Part shown: one piece after another, positions 7,869 to 15,394 of the stretch | Position numbering within the stretch: the first letter of the stretch is position 1 | Layout of the letters: every line of letters begins with the position of its first letter | NCBI GenBank assembly: GCA_003249095.1 | Contig: QBMS01000004.1 | Location: forward strand, 1 to 42,085 | DNA length: 42,085 bases | From: Snowella sp. | GTDB lineage: Bacteria; Cyanobacteriota; Cyanobacteriia; Cyanobacteriales; Microcystaceae | Direction of reading: 5' to 3' | Notes under the pieces: generated by a model | What the model was told of the DNA's origin: nothing | Databases searched by the model: none | The model's input: only the letters and a program-made list of their open reading frames with translations | Program-made: the position numbers and the translations under genes

Positions 7869-8639
7869 ATGGAATTAAAAATTGGCTGGTTATATCCGAC
7901 CTTGATGAGTACCTACGGCGATCGCGGCAACGTGATTTGTATTCAACGTCGCGCCCAGTGGCGGGGGATCACCGTAGAAATCGTTTCCCTGGATCAACAG
8001 AGTTCGGCGATCAATTTTCGTCATGTTGACATTGTGGCGGGGGGCGGTGCCCAAGATCGTCAACAGGAAATTGTCATGCGGGATCTCCAAGGCGAAAAAG
8101 CAGTGGCCTTGAAAGCTCAATTGGAAGCAGGAACGCCTGGGGTCTTTACCTGTGGTTCTCCCCAATTACTCGGTCATTACTACGAACCCGCTTTTGGTCA
8201 ACGGATTGACGGTTTAGGATTATTGGATTTAGTCAGCAAGCATCCTGGCCCCGATGCGAAACGTTGTATTGGCAATGTGGTTTTTGAAATTACTGCCGAA
8301 CCTTTAGCCTCTGATCTTAAAAAAATCTTAGGGGAACCGCCGATTGTTATTGGGTTTGAAAATCATGGGGGACGTACCTATCTGGATAGTGTGTCTCCCT
8401 TGGGCAAGGTGCAAAAGGGCTATGGTAACAACGGCGAAGATGGCTATGAAGGCGCATTTTATCGAAACGCGATCGCGACCTATTCTCATGGGCCATTGTT
8501 GCCCAAAAATCCCTTTTTAGCCGATTGGTTGATTAAAACAGCCCTAGAACGTAAATACCAAACGGAAGTTAATTTAACTCCCTTGGACGATACGTTGGCC
8601 AAACAAGCTAGAGCCTCGATGTTAAAACGATTAGAATAA
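7869..8639 (+). CDS. gatD: GatD-like type 1 glutamine amidotransferase (CobB/CobQ-like)
   Basis: A 256-residue class I glutamine amidotransferase of the CobB/CobQ-like group. It starts MELKIGWLYPTLMSTYGDRGN, typical of the GatD subunit of lipid II isoglutaminyl synthase, which supplies ammonia to MurT to amidate the peptidoglycan stem peptide. The nucleophile elbow is FTCGSPQLLGHYY, followed by GFENHGGRTYL and a late ATYSHGPLLPKNP that supplies the catalytic His. I chose ATG 7869, five bases after the preceding stop; an open frame extends upstream to 7797, but only as overlap with the other gene. A MurT ligase gene is not next to it, unlike the usual murT-gatD pair. The amidation role is therefore inferred from family resemblance. 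Confidence 0.8.
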   Translation: MELKIGWLYPTLMSTYGDRGNVICIQRRAQWRGITVEIVSLDQQSSAINFRHVDIVAGGGAQDRQQEIVMRDLQGEKAVALKAQLEAGTPGVFTCGSPQLLGHYYEPAFGQRIDGLGLLDLVSKHPGPDAKRCIGNVVFEITAEPLASDLKKILGEPPIVIGFENHGGRTYLDSVSPLGKVQKGYGNNGEDGYEGAFYRNAIATYSHGPLLPKNPFLADWLIKTALERKYQTEVNLTPLDDTLAKQARASMLKRLE

Positions 8640-8667
8640 ATCTAATTCCTCTCACGCCCCTAATTTT

Positions 8668-9861
8668 ATGAATGAAAATCGTTTACGCATCTGCATTTTA
8701 GGAGGAGGTTTTGGGGGATTATATACGGCCCTCCGCCTCAGTCAATTACCCTGGGAAACAAATCAGGCTCCCGAAATTATTCTCATTGACCAACAGGATC
8801 GTTTTCTGTTCGCCCCCTTTCTCTACGAATTAGTGACAGGAGAAATGCAAACCTGGGAAATCGCGCCACCTTTTGAGGAGTTACTCGCAGAAACGGGGGT
8901 TCGTTTTCATCAGGGACAAGTCACCGCGATCGCCATAGAGGAAAAACAGGTACACCTAGAGCCATCAGTTAGCCTCGGTTACGACAAACTGGTGATTGCA
9001 ATGGGCGGCAAAACCTCTTTACCAACTGTGCCAGGGGTGAGGGATTATGCCCTGCCTTTTCGGAATCTAGAGGATGCTTACCGACTCAAGGAACGCTTAA
9101 GATTATTGGAACAATCCCCTGCCGAAAAAATTCGGATTGCCATTGTCGGGGGCGGTTATAGCGGGGTCGAGTTGGCGTGTAAATTAGGCGATCGCCTGGG
9201 AGAACGGGGCAGACTGCGACTGATTGAACGGGGTGATACTATTTTAAAACTGTCGCCTGAATATAACCGCAAAACGGCTCAGGATGCCCTAGCAGATCGG
9301 GGAATTTGGCTAGATTTGGAAACCGATATTACGGAAATCACCTCGGATAGTTTGAGTCTGCGTTATAAAGGACAAATTGATACCATTCCCGTTGATATTG
9401 TCCTCTGGACGGTAGGAAATGACGTTTCTGAGCTTATTCGAGATTTACCCCTTCCCCATGACAAAAACGGACTACTAGAAACCAATCATTTTCTCCAGGT
9501 GATCGACCATCCCGATGTCTATGCCCTGGGAGATGTGGCTGCCTGCGAGGATGCAACGGGTCAACACTTACCCGCAACGGCCCAGGTTGCTTTCCAACAA
9601 TCGGATTATTGCGCCTGGAATATTTGGGCAGGGGAAACAAACCGACCGCCTTTGCCTTTCCGTTATCAAGCCTTAGGAGAAATGTTAACTCTCGGTATTG
9701 ATAATGCAACGATCAACGGTCTAGGGATTAAGTTAAATGGAACTCCCGCCGCGATCGCAAGACGATTAATTTATCTCTATCGTTTACCGACTTGGCAACA
9801 TCAATTAACGGTTGGTTTTAATTGGTTAACTCAGCCGTTATTAGAACTTTTTAAGGGATAA
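8668..9861 (+). CDS. Type 2 NAD(P)H dehydrogenase (NDH-2), NdbB/Ndc1-like
   Basis: A 397-residue two-dinucleotide-fold flavoprotein. The FAD loop CILGGGFGGLYTALRL is at about residues 9-24, the NAD(P)H loop IAIVGGGYSGVELACKLG near 160, and the C-terminal FAD motif VYALGDVAAC near 287. Proteins of this type pass electrons from NAD(P)H to quinones at the membrane surface without pumping protons. The C-terminal region (LGIKLNGTPAAIARRLIYLYRLP and after) resembles the amphipathic membrane anchor of the family. The length and the IWAGETNRPPLPF region fit the cyanobacterial/plant NdbB-Ndc1 branch, but I cannot prove the subgroup. It follows gatD after 28 bp. A palindromic repeat just after the stop separates it from the convergent dev operon. 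Confidence 0.85.
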   Translation: MNENRLRICILGGGFGGLYTALRLSQLPWETNQAPEIILIDQQDRFLFAPFLYELVTGEMQTWEIAPPFEELLAETGVRFHQGQVTAIAIEEKQVHLEPSVSLGYDKLVIAMGGKTSLPTVPGVRDYALPFRNLEDAYRLKERLRLLEQSPAEKIRIAIVGGGYSGVELACKLGDRLGERGRLRLIERGDTILKLSPEYNRKTAQDALADRGIWLDLETDITEITSDSLSLRYKGQIDTIPVDIVLWTVGNDVSELIRDLPLPHDKNGLLETNHFLQVIDHPDVYALGDVAACEDATGQHLPATAQVAFQQSDYCAWNIWAGETNRPPLPFRYQALGEMLTLGIDNATINGLGIKLNGTPAAIARRLIYLYRLPTWQHQLTVGFNWLTQPLLELFKG

Positions 9862-9863
9862 AA

Positions 9864-9883
9864 GGACACAATATATTATGTCC
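9864..9883. repeat. Palindromic intergenic repeat, copy 1 (GGACAcAAT...ATTaTGTCC)
   Basis: GGACACAATATATTATGTCC is a near-perfect 20-bp palindrome between the convergent NDH-2 and devA genes, followed by CTAC. Closely related palindromes lie at 30918-30937 and 41803-41836. It could serve as a bidirectional terminator; its multiple occurrence marks it as a small dispersed repeat. Confidence 0.7.
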
Positions 9884-9912
9884 CTACAGAGGTTTTGTTT
9901 GTCATCACAACT

Positions 9913-10632
9913 TTAAATCAAATGTCCATCTTCTAATTCAATAATACGGTCTGCCACATCTAAAATACGGTTATCGTGGGTGACAATTAAAATCGTTGAG
10001 CCTTGCTCCTTCGCCAATCGTTGCATAATATCTACTACATCATGGCCCGATTTACTATCCAAAGAAGCCGTCGGTTCATCGGCCAAAATCATTTTAGGGT
10101 GACTCACTAAAGCACGGGCGATCGCGACCCGTTGTTTTTGACCGCCCGATAAATTGTGGGGATAATAATCCAAATGTTCTCCTAATCCAACGGCATTTAA
10201 CATGGCGATCGCGCGAGCCTTGGCTTGTGAAGTCGAGTATTCGGGGTGTAATTCGATAGACATCTGCACATTTTGCCGTGCCGTTAGACATTCCAGCAGA
10301 TTATGAGCTTGGAAAATATAGCCGATAAAACGACGAATTTTAACCAACTCGCGCTTTTTTGCCCCCATCATTTCTTTCCCAAAAACTTGTAAACTTCCCG
10401 ATTGGGCTGACCGCAAGGCTCCCATCAGCGTTAATAAAGTGGTTTTCCCAGAACCCGATGGCCCCTTGAGAATAACGACTTCTCCCTTATTTAAAGTTAA
10501 ATTAATATCAAATAAAATTTGTTTTTTAAGCGCACCTTCTCCATAGAAATGATTGAGATTCCTAATCGCAACCATGACATTTTCTAGGTTTCCTTCGTTA
10601 TTGGTATCGGTATTAGAAAAAAGTGTTTGCAT
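9913..10632 (-). CDS. devA: DevA-type ABC transporter ATP-binding protein
   Basis: ATPase subunit of a DevBCA (MacB-like) exporter, which with a TolC-like channel moves glycolipids or other amphiphiles across the envelope. Walker A is LKGPSGSGKTTLLTLMG, the Q-loop GYIFQAHNLL, the signature LSGGQKQRVAIARAL, Walker B MILADEPTASLDS, and the switch His is in ILIVTHDNRI. I start it at ATG 10632, 14 bases after the devC stop, with GGGAGA about 10 bases upstream. The open frame continues upstream to 10713, but that part overlaps devC and looks non-native. At about 239 residues this matches the family. It is the last gene of devB-devC-devA. Confidence 0.88.
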   Translation of the reverse strand: MQTLFSNTDTNNEGNLENVMVAIRNLNHFYGEGALKKQILFDINLTLNKGEVVILKGPSGSGKTTLLTLMGALRSAQSGSLQVFGKEMMGAKKRELVKIRRFIGYIFQAHNLLECLTARQNVQMSIELHPEYSTSQAKARAIAMLNAVGLGEHLDYYPHNLSGGQKQRVAIARALVSHPKMILADEPTASLDSKSGHDVVDIMQRLAKEQGSTILIVTHDNRILDVADRIIELEDGHLI

Positions 10633-10646
10633 TGATGCTTTCTCCC

Positions 10647-11798
10647 TTAAAAAATATCCGCAGGATCGGCTGATCGTAATTTCCCAACGGCGATCGCCCC
10701 CGAAAGAGTACACATCAGCATTGTTAACAATAAAATCATGATCGCTCTCGTAACGGTCATTAAAATGGGTAAACCCGTTGCTTTTGCAGTATTTGCATAG
10801 AAAAACAGAGAAAACCCTAAACTGGGAATAAAACCAATCACCGCTAACAATAATGCTTCTTGAAAAACCACCATCAACAAATAATTATCCCCATAACCCA
10901 TTGCCTTTAAAGTGGCATATTCGGGTAAATGATCCACCACATCCGTATAGAGAATCTGGTAAACAATGATAGTTCCCACAACAAAGCCCATCACCGTTCC
11001 CAAGCCAAAGACAAAACCAATGGTCGTCCGTTTTTGCCAATAACTTTTTTCGTGTTCAATCAAGCCTTCTTTGGTAAAAATCTGTATGTCTTTTGACGAC
11101 AATTTATCTTTGATTTTTTTAAAAGTAACGTCTAGATTAGCATTCGGTTCTAACTGAATCACACCGACATCAATTAATCCCTTGGTACGAGTCGGAAAGA
11201 TGCGAAAAAAATTAAGATCACTGGTGATAACAGTTCCATCTGCCCCAAAAGATGCCCCTAACGCAAATAATCCCCCCACAGTAATTTGTCGATTAGCGAC
11301 TTCTGTTTTAACGACTTTTCCTGCATCAAAATCTTGTTTAATGGGGCCAAATTCTCCCCTAGAACGTTCATCAAATAACACTACATCAGGTTGCTTAATG
11401 AGGGGTAAAGCTTCTTTCATTCCAGGTAGGGTAAACAGATTGTTCACAGGATTTACTCCCACCACAAAAATTCGCCTAGAACCTTTGGTAATTGGGTTTT
11501 TCCAGTCGGTAACGTTGATATAAATCGGGCTAACATTTTTAACGCCTTCAACTCCCATTACTTCGTATAAACGTCTAGAGGAAAAACTTTTGCCCCCGAC
11601 TAAACTATCGGTTTGGGAATGCAGAATAAAAATATCTCCCTGTAAACTTTTGTGCAACCTGACTGAACTATCAAATAGTGCATTTTTAAAACCCAATTGC
11701 ATAAACATCAAAATATCCGCAAAGGCTATTCCCGCGATCGCGACCGCTAGGCGCATTTTTTCGTGGGTGAGTTGGAGCCAGGACAGGGGAATTTTCAT
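10647..11798 (-). CDS. devC: DevC-type ABC transporter permease
   Basis: A 383-residue FtsX/MacB-like permease. It has one N-terminal membrane helix (LAVAIAGIAFADILMFMQLGF), a large periplasmic domain, and three C-terminal helices (TIGFVFGLGTVMGFVVGTII, LMVVFQEALLLAVIGFIP, TRAIMILLLTMLMCTLSGAI). The opening MKIPLSWLQLTHEKMRLAVA is characteristic of DevC proteins. It lies between devB and devA on the minus strand, 36 bp after devB and 14 bp before devA. DevC is known from heterocyst glycolipid export in Anabaena, but devBCA paralogues are widespread in non-heterocystous cyanobacteria, so the substrate here is open. Confidence 0.88.
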   Translation of the reverse strand: MKIPLSWLQLTHEKMRLAVAIAGIAFADILMFMQLGFKNALFDSSVRLHKSLQGDIFILHSQTDSLVGGKSFSSRRLYEVMGVEGVKNVSPIYINVTDWKNPITKGSRRIFVVGVNPVNNLFTLPGMKEALPLIKQPDVVLFDERSRGEFGPIKQDFDAGKVVKTEVANRQITVGGLFALGASFGADGTVITSDLNFFRIFPTRTKGLIDVGVIQLEPNANLDVTFKKIKDKLSSKDIQIFTKEGLIEHEKSYWQKRTTIGFVFGLGTVMGFVVGTIIVYQILYTDVVDHLPEYATLKAMGYGDNYLLMVVFQEALLLAVIGFIPSLGFSLFFYANTAKATGLPILMTVTRAIMILLLTMLMCTLSGAIAVGKLRSADPADIF

Positions 11799-11834
11799 GT
11801 CAATTTTTTAAGCATGGGAAAAGTCAAGATCATT

Positions 11835-13226
11835 TTATTCAGGCAAAATTTTCACTAAAACCTTGGCGTAGGTTAGACCTTCAACTTTTTTACTCGATTC
11901 AGGACGGAGTAGAATTTTGACTTCTACCACACGGGCATCAATATCGGCGGAAGGATCGGTTCCTAACACATCTTTTTTACCAATTTTGAGACCAATTACC
12001 CTGACTTGTCCTTCTAATTCATCGGGGAAACTACCGTTTTCACTCTTGATGAGGGCAGGTTGACCAGGTTTAATATTGCGAATATCACTTTCATAGACCT
12101 CGGCCACTACCATCATCTGTTGGGTTTTCCCAATATCAGCAATGCCGTCAGTATCGTTTACTTTCTCCCCAGGCCTTGCATAAATTTTCAAAACTTGTCC
12201 TTCAATGGGAGATTTGACTAAGCTGGTTTCTAGATCCGTCTTGGCTTGATTGAATTGTGCTAAGGCTAAATTAAGTTCGGCGGCGGACTGGAGTACATCA
12301 ACGTTACGCACTTCTGATACTTTATAAAGATTTGCCTGGGCTTCTTTGGCCTGTTGATAAAGGGTTTCCGCGTCTTTTTGAGTAATGGCTTTTTGTTGTT
12401 GGATTTGTTCTTCTAGGGTGGCTTCCGTCTTCATTAAACGAGCCTGGGCTTCCTGGAGGCGTTGTTTGGCGGTGGCTACCGTTAGTCCCCGTTGTTCCAA
12501 ATCCGCCAGGGCGATCGCGCCTTGATCCGCCAAAATCCGATAACGTCGATAATCATTAGCCGCTTGCTTCAGTTCGGCTTCTAAACGATCAATCGTGGCC
12601 CGTTGTTCAATTTTTTCCCACTGTAACTGCTTACCTAAAGTATTAACCGAAGCCTCGTTCACCGTTATTTTTCGTCTAAATTCTGACTGAGCGCGATTCA
12701 CTTCCGCTTTTTGCGCCTCGATTTCTCCAATTTTTGCCCCTGCCTTCACCACCGATAAATTTGCCCTGGCCACCTTCACGGATTCCCTTGCCGCTAGCAG
12801 GGCCGCCACCTTACGGTCATAATCATCCATAATCGCAATCACTTCCCCCGCCTTGACTTTTGCTCCTTCGGGAACCAAAATCCGCGAAATCTTTGCTCCG
12901 CCCATCGTTGGAGTAGCCGCTAACTTAATCACCTCACCAACGGGTTCAATTCTCCCCAGGGCCGAAACCACTTCTGGCTCTTTTTCTAGAACAGGGGAAG
13001 CAGTGGGCGCAGTTGACTCTGATGCCCCCGTTTTGGTACTTTTTAATCCATAAACAATAGTTCCCCCTGTGATCAATAGACCTAACCCAAGGGAGATCAT
13101 GACCCAACGAAAACTGGAATCTGGAAGGGCGGGTTTGGAAGATTTTAAGGATTCACCCATAGAATTGGGCAAAGGTAAACTGGATTCTGGGAGAGCAGTT
13201 TTGGCAGACTTCAAGGATTCACCCAT
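11835..13226 (-). CDS. devB: DevB-type membrane fusion protein (periplasmic adaptor)
   Basis: A 463-residue HlyD/MacA-like adaptor. It has a cytoplasmic N-terminus, one membrane helix (WVMISLGLGLLITGGTIVYG), then VVSALGRIEPVGEVIKLA opening the barrel/lipoyl domains, a long coiled-coil hairpin (about residues 150-310, rich in Ala/Gln/Glu) that would reach the TolC-type channel, and the second lipoyl half SLVKSPIEGQVLKIYARPGE. The N-terminus has a duplicated MGESLKS-(A/S)-K segment, so translation could begin at ATG 13226 or at ATG 13160; the shorter form would be closer to typical DevB lengths. A GTA-N8-TAC site lies 15 bases upstream of the first ATG. It heads the devBCA operon. Confidence 0.87.
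   Translation of the reverse strand: MGESLKSAKTALPESSLPLPNSMGESLKSSKPALPDSSFRWVMISLGLGLLITGGTIVYGLKSTKTGASESTAPTASPVLEKEPEVVSALGRIEPVGEVIKLAATPTMGGAKISRILVPEGAKVKAGEVIAIMDDYDRKVAALLAARESVKVARANLSVVKAGAKIGEIEAQKAEVNRAQSEFRRKITVNEASVNTLGKQLQWEKIEQRATIDRLEAELKQAANDYRRYRILADQGAIALADLEQRGLTVATAKQRLQEAQARLMKTEATLEEQIQQQKAITQKDAETLYQQAKEAQANLYKVSEVRNVDVLQSAAELNLALAQFNQAKTDLETSLVKSPIEGQVLKIYARPGEKVNDTDGIADIGKTQQMMVVAEVYESDIRNIKPGQPALIKSENGSFPDELEGQVRVIGLKIGKKDVLGTDPSADIDARVVEVKILLRPESSKKVEGLTYAKVLVKILPE
13110..13226 (-). repeat. 66-bp-period tandem duplication at the devB start
   Basis: The start of devB is duplicated: ATG at 13226 and again at 13160, each followed by GGTGAATCCTT and encoding MGESLKS(A/S)K(T/P)ALP(E/D)SS. 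The copies are in frame, spaced exactly 66 bp, and differ at several bases. Confidence 0.85.
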
Positions 13227-13241
13227 AGAATTGGGAAATAG

Positions 13242-13255
13242 GTACTAAATTGTAC
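13242..13255 (-). promoter_or_regulatory. Candidate NtcA site GTA-N8-TAC upstream of devB
   Basis: GTACTAAATTGTAC matches the consensus core GTA-N8-TAC of the nitrogen regulator NtcA. It lies 15 bases before the first devB ATG and about 82 before the second. In Anabaena the devBCA operon is under direct NtcA control. For class II activation (centre at -41.5) the transcript would start near 13207, between the two ATGs, favouring use of ATG 13160. A good -10 box was not obvious there, so repression or a chance match remains possible. Confidence 0.5.
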
Positions 13256-13396
13256 TATTTTGATGATTTAGTAGAAGGGGACAAAGTTTCAACAAATTAC
13301 TAGATTTTTGCTGACAACTTTTAAAAACCAATTATAACGTAAAGTTTCGTAAACCGCTTTGGGTAATGGGGCGATCAACCGTTGCTCAAGCATTAC

Positions 13397-14134
13397 TCAA
13401 GAAGGAATATCAAAAAGCACCTGGGTCATATAACGCTCTGCCCAGTCATCTCCAAAGGCTTTTTCCAGAACTCGCCGAGTTTTATCATTTTGTTGTTGTT
13501 TGGTGCAGTAGTATTGTTGTCCTGCTAGGTGTTCTAACCGTTCTTGTTCCGAAAGTTTTGTGAATTGAAGTGAAAATTGACAATGGACTCGCAAAAAATC
13601 GCTGACCCGATGGATAAAAGCGGTTTCTTCCTGGGCATCACTAGGACGGATAAATAAGCAATATTCAGAGAAAATATCCCCCCATTCGGGTAATTCACGG
13701 GATTGGGAAAAGTCAAAGGGGGTTAGTTCGGCTAAAGCGTGACGGTAGGATTCGGGTAAAATCCTCTCTGCATTGGTCGGTGATAAATCGGCGATCGCGG
13801 CACTAATGGCTCCCCGACCCGAAACAATATCACAACCAAACATAGGCAACCCGTATTCAGGATTAGGAAACATCACGCAATGGAGAATATCCAGATTACT
13901 CCCGACCTTGGCCAATTCCAGGTGCATTTTACGAAACTGGGGGGTTTGATAACAGCGATTTTCAATGATTAACTTTTCTCCTTCCAGCCGACCTTCGATA
14001 TAACCCAAGTCTTCTGGTAATTCGTAGGGAGATAAATCTAGATATTCGTGCCAATTGGCTAAAACGCGATCGGCTAATTGATGAATTAAAGGATGGAGTT
14101 GTTCGCGGAGATGGGGGGAAGAAGTTTCTAACAT
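13397..14134 (-). CDS. pcyA: Phycocyanobilin:ferredoxin oxidoreductase
   Basis: A 245-residue ferredoxin-dependent bilin reductase that reduces biliverdin IXalpha by four electrons to phycocyanobilin, the chromophore of phycobilisomes and cyanobacterial phytochromes. The family signature [26 protein letters not shown] is near residues 82-107 and contains the conserved His and Asp that protonate the bilin. [12 protein letters not shown] and [40 protein letters not shown] (given here only as the typical C-terminal region) complete the match. Length equals known PcyA. It lies 114 bp downstream of rpaA on the same strand and upstream of devBCA. Confidence 0.95.
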   Translation of the reverse strand: MLETSSPHLREQLHPLIHQLADRVLANWHEYLDLSPYELPEDLGYIEGRLEGEKLIIENRCYQTPQFRKMHLELAKVGSNLDILHCVMFPNPEYGLPMFGCDIVSGRGAISAAIADLSPTNAERILPESYRHALAELTPFDFSQSRELPEWGDIFSEYCLFIRPSDAQEETAFIHRVSDFLRVHCQFSLQFTKLSEQERLEHLAGQQYYCTKQQQNDKTRRVLEKAFGDDWAERYMTQVLFDIPS

Positions 14135-14248
14135 AATGGGTTATTGATGTAGATGGGTCTTAAAAATTATCAAATCCCTTTGTTGGTTTAATAGATTATT
14201 TTGGGTCGCTACTCAGGATTAAACTGATAATTTTTAACCCAAGCCGAG

Positions 14249-14995
14249 CTAACCAAGATTCGTCGATGTATTTTCTAGCTGAATACCTTCTTCTTCCTCC
14301 TGCAACTCTAGACAATAACCCGCCCCATAAACTGTTTTGATATAGCGGGGACGACGGGGTTCGGGTTCTAATTTCGTCCTGAGATGGCGGATATGTACCC
14401 GTATTGTTTCAATATCATCATCGGGTTCGTAGCCCCAGACCTCTTTTAAAATGGCACTGGGAGAAACCGTTTGCCCATGACGCTGTAAAAGACAATGTAA
14501 TAATTCAAATTCTAAATGGGTTAATTTAATCTTTTTACTAAACCAAATGACTTCAAATCTCTCAGGAATGAGAGTAAGCGGGCCTTGACTTAGAATTTCT
14601 GAATGTTTAGCGGCCTGGGGAATGCGGTCTGTCCGTCGCAACAAAGCCCTAACCCTCAATAACATTTCTTCCACATCAAAGGGTTTGGTTAAATAATCGT
14701 CTGCTCCTGCATTAAACCCTTCCACCTTATCTTGAATTTGACCAAGGGCAGTCAGCATCAGTACGGGAATGTCGGCTGTTCTAGCATCTCGGCGCAAGCG
14801 TTGGCAGACGGTAAATCCATCCACCTTGGGAAGCATCAGATCCAACATGATTAGGTCGGGGGGGGATTGGAGGGCGAGAGCTTGGCCTTTAATTCCGTCT
14901 TCTGCTTGATTTACGTCATAACCAGCCATTTCCAAGTTAATGGACACAAGTTCAGAGATTGTCGGGTCGTCGTCAATTACGAGTATTCGGGGCAT
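14249..14995 (-). CDS. rpaA: Response regulator RpaA (OmpR family)
   Basis: A 248-residue OmpR/PhoB-type regulator. The receiver domain ([17 protein letters not shown]) has its phosphorylated Asp at residue 52 ([13 protein letters not shown]) and the conserved Lys in YLTKPF. The C-terminal winged helix includes [21 protein letters not shown] and [18 protein letters not shown]. The phrases [17 protein letters not shown] and [12 protein letters not shown] identify RpaA rather than RpaB. RpaA receives signal from SasA/KaiC, drives the circadian output programme and affects energy transfer from phycobilisomes. It is divergent from nrdA across a 399-bp region. Confidence 0.92.
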   Translation of the reverse strand: MPRILVIDDDPTISELVSINLEMAGYDVNQAEDGIKGQALALQSPPDLIMLDLMLPKVDGFTVCQRLRRDARTADIPVLMLTALGQIQDKVEGFNAGADDYLTKPFDVEEMLLRVRALLRRTDRIPQAAKHSEILSQGPLTLIPERFEVIWFSKKIKLTHLEFELLHCLLQRHGQTVSPSAILKEVWGYEPDDDIETIRVHIRHLRTKLEPEPRRPRYIKTVYGAGYCLELQEEEEGIQLENTSTNLG

Positions 14996-15394
14996 TGCTA
15001 AAGAGAAATAGTTGTTTGGGATTGCGAGATATTACTGAAAATATGACTCAAAAAATTTCTTATGATTATAGGATCATCTCAGCTTTTGGACGCGATCGCC
15101 TAATTTTTTACTGAAAAAAATCAAACCCCAGTAATTAACTGAAATTTTCAATCGAGCGATCGCAGATTTGCGGATTATTTTCCCTGATCTACTTTACCGA
15201 AAAGGATACCCTTGGGGGAGTGGAGAGCATAAAAAAATCACAATGTAGCTAATTTTACAACACTCAAGTGGGGAGAATCATCTATGATAAATAACCATAT
15301 CTGGCGTAATCCCCAATCCTCTAACACCATATCTATGGTATAGTCAGGAATAACGCTACTTTTTGACCGAAAAACCAATCGATTTTTTTGAACT
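14996..15394. other. Shared promoter region of rpaA and nrdA
   Basis: A 399-bp divergent intergenic region with HIP1-like sites near 15093 and 15157. It contains two copies of ACCATATCT in the same orientation 32 bp apart (see the NrdR-like entry), close to a TATAGT at 15339-15344 that could be the nrdA -10 element. No clear Shine-Dalgarno sequence precedes the nrdA ATG. Confidence 0.5.
15293..15340 (+). promoter_or_regulatory. Candidate pair of NrdR boxes upstream of nrdA
   Basis: Box 2 (15325-15340, cACCATATCTATGGTa) is a near-palindrome ACCATAT/CTATGGT. Box 1 (15293-15308) shares ACCATATCT but is weaker on its right half. The start-to-start distance is 32 bp, three helical turns. This is the arrangement known for the RNR repressor NrdR: two 16-bp AT-rich palindromes separated by 15-16 bp. 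The second box overlaps a possible -10 element. Assignment to NrdR is inferred from sequence shape, spacing and position. Confidence 0.55.

Noticed and set aside
13366-13563. Plus-strand frame of 65 codons
   Set aside because: Mostly antisense to pcyA; no family resemblance.
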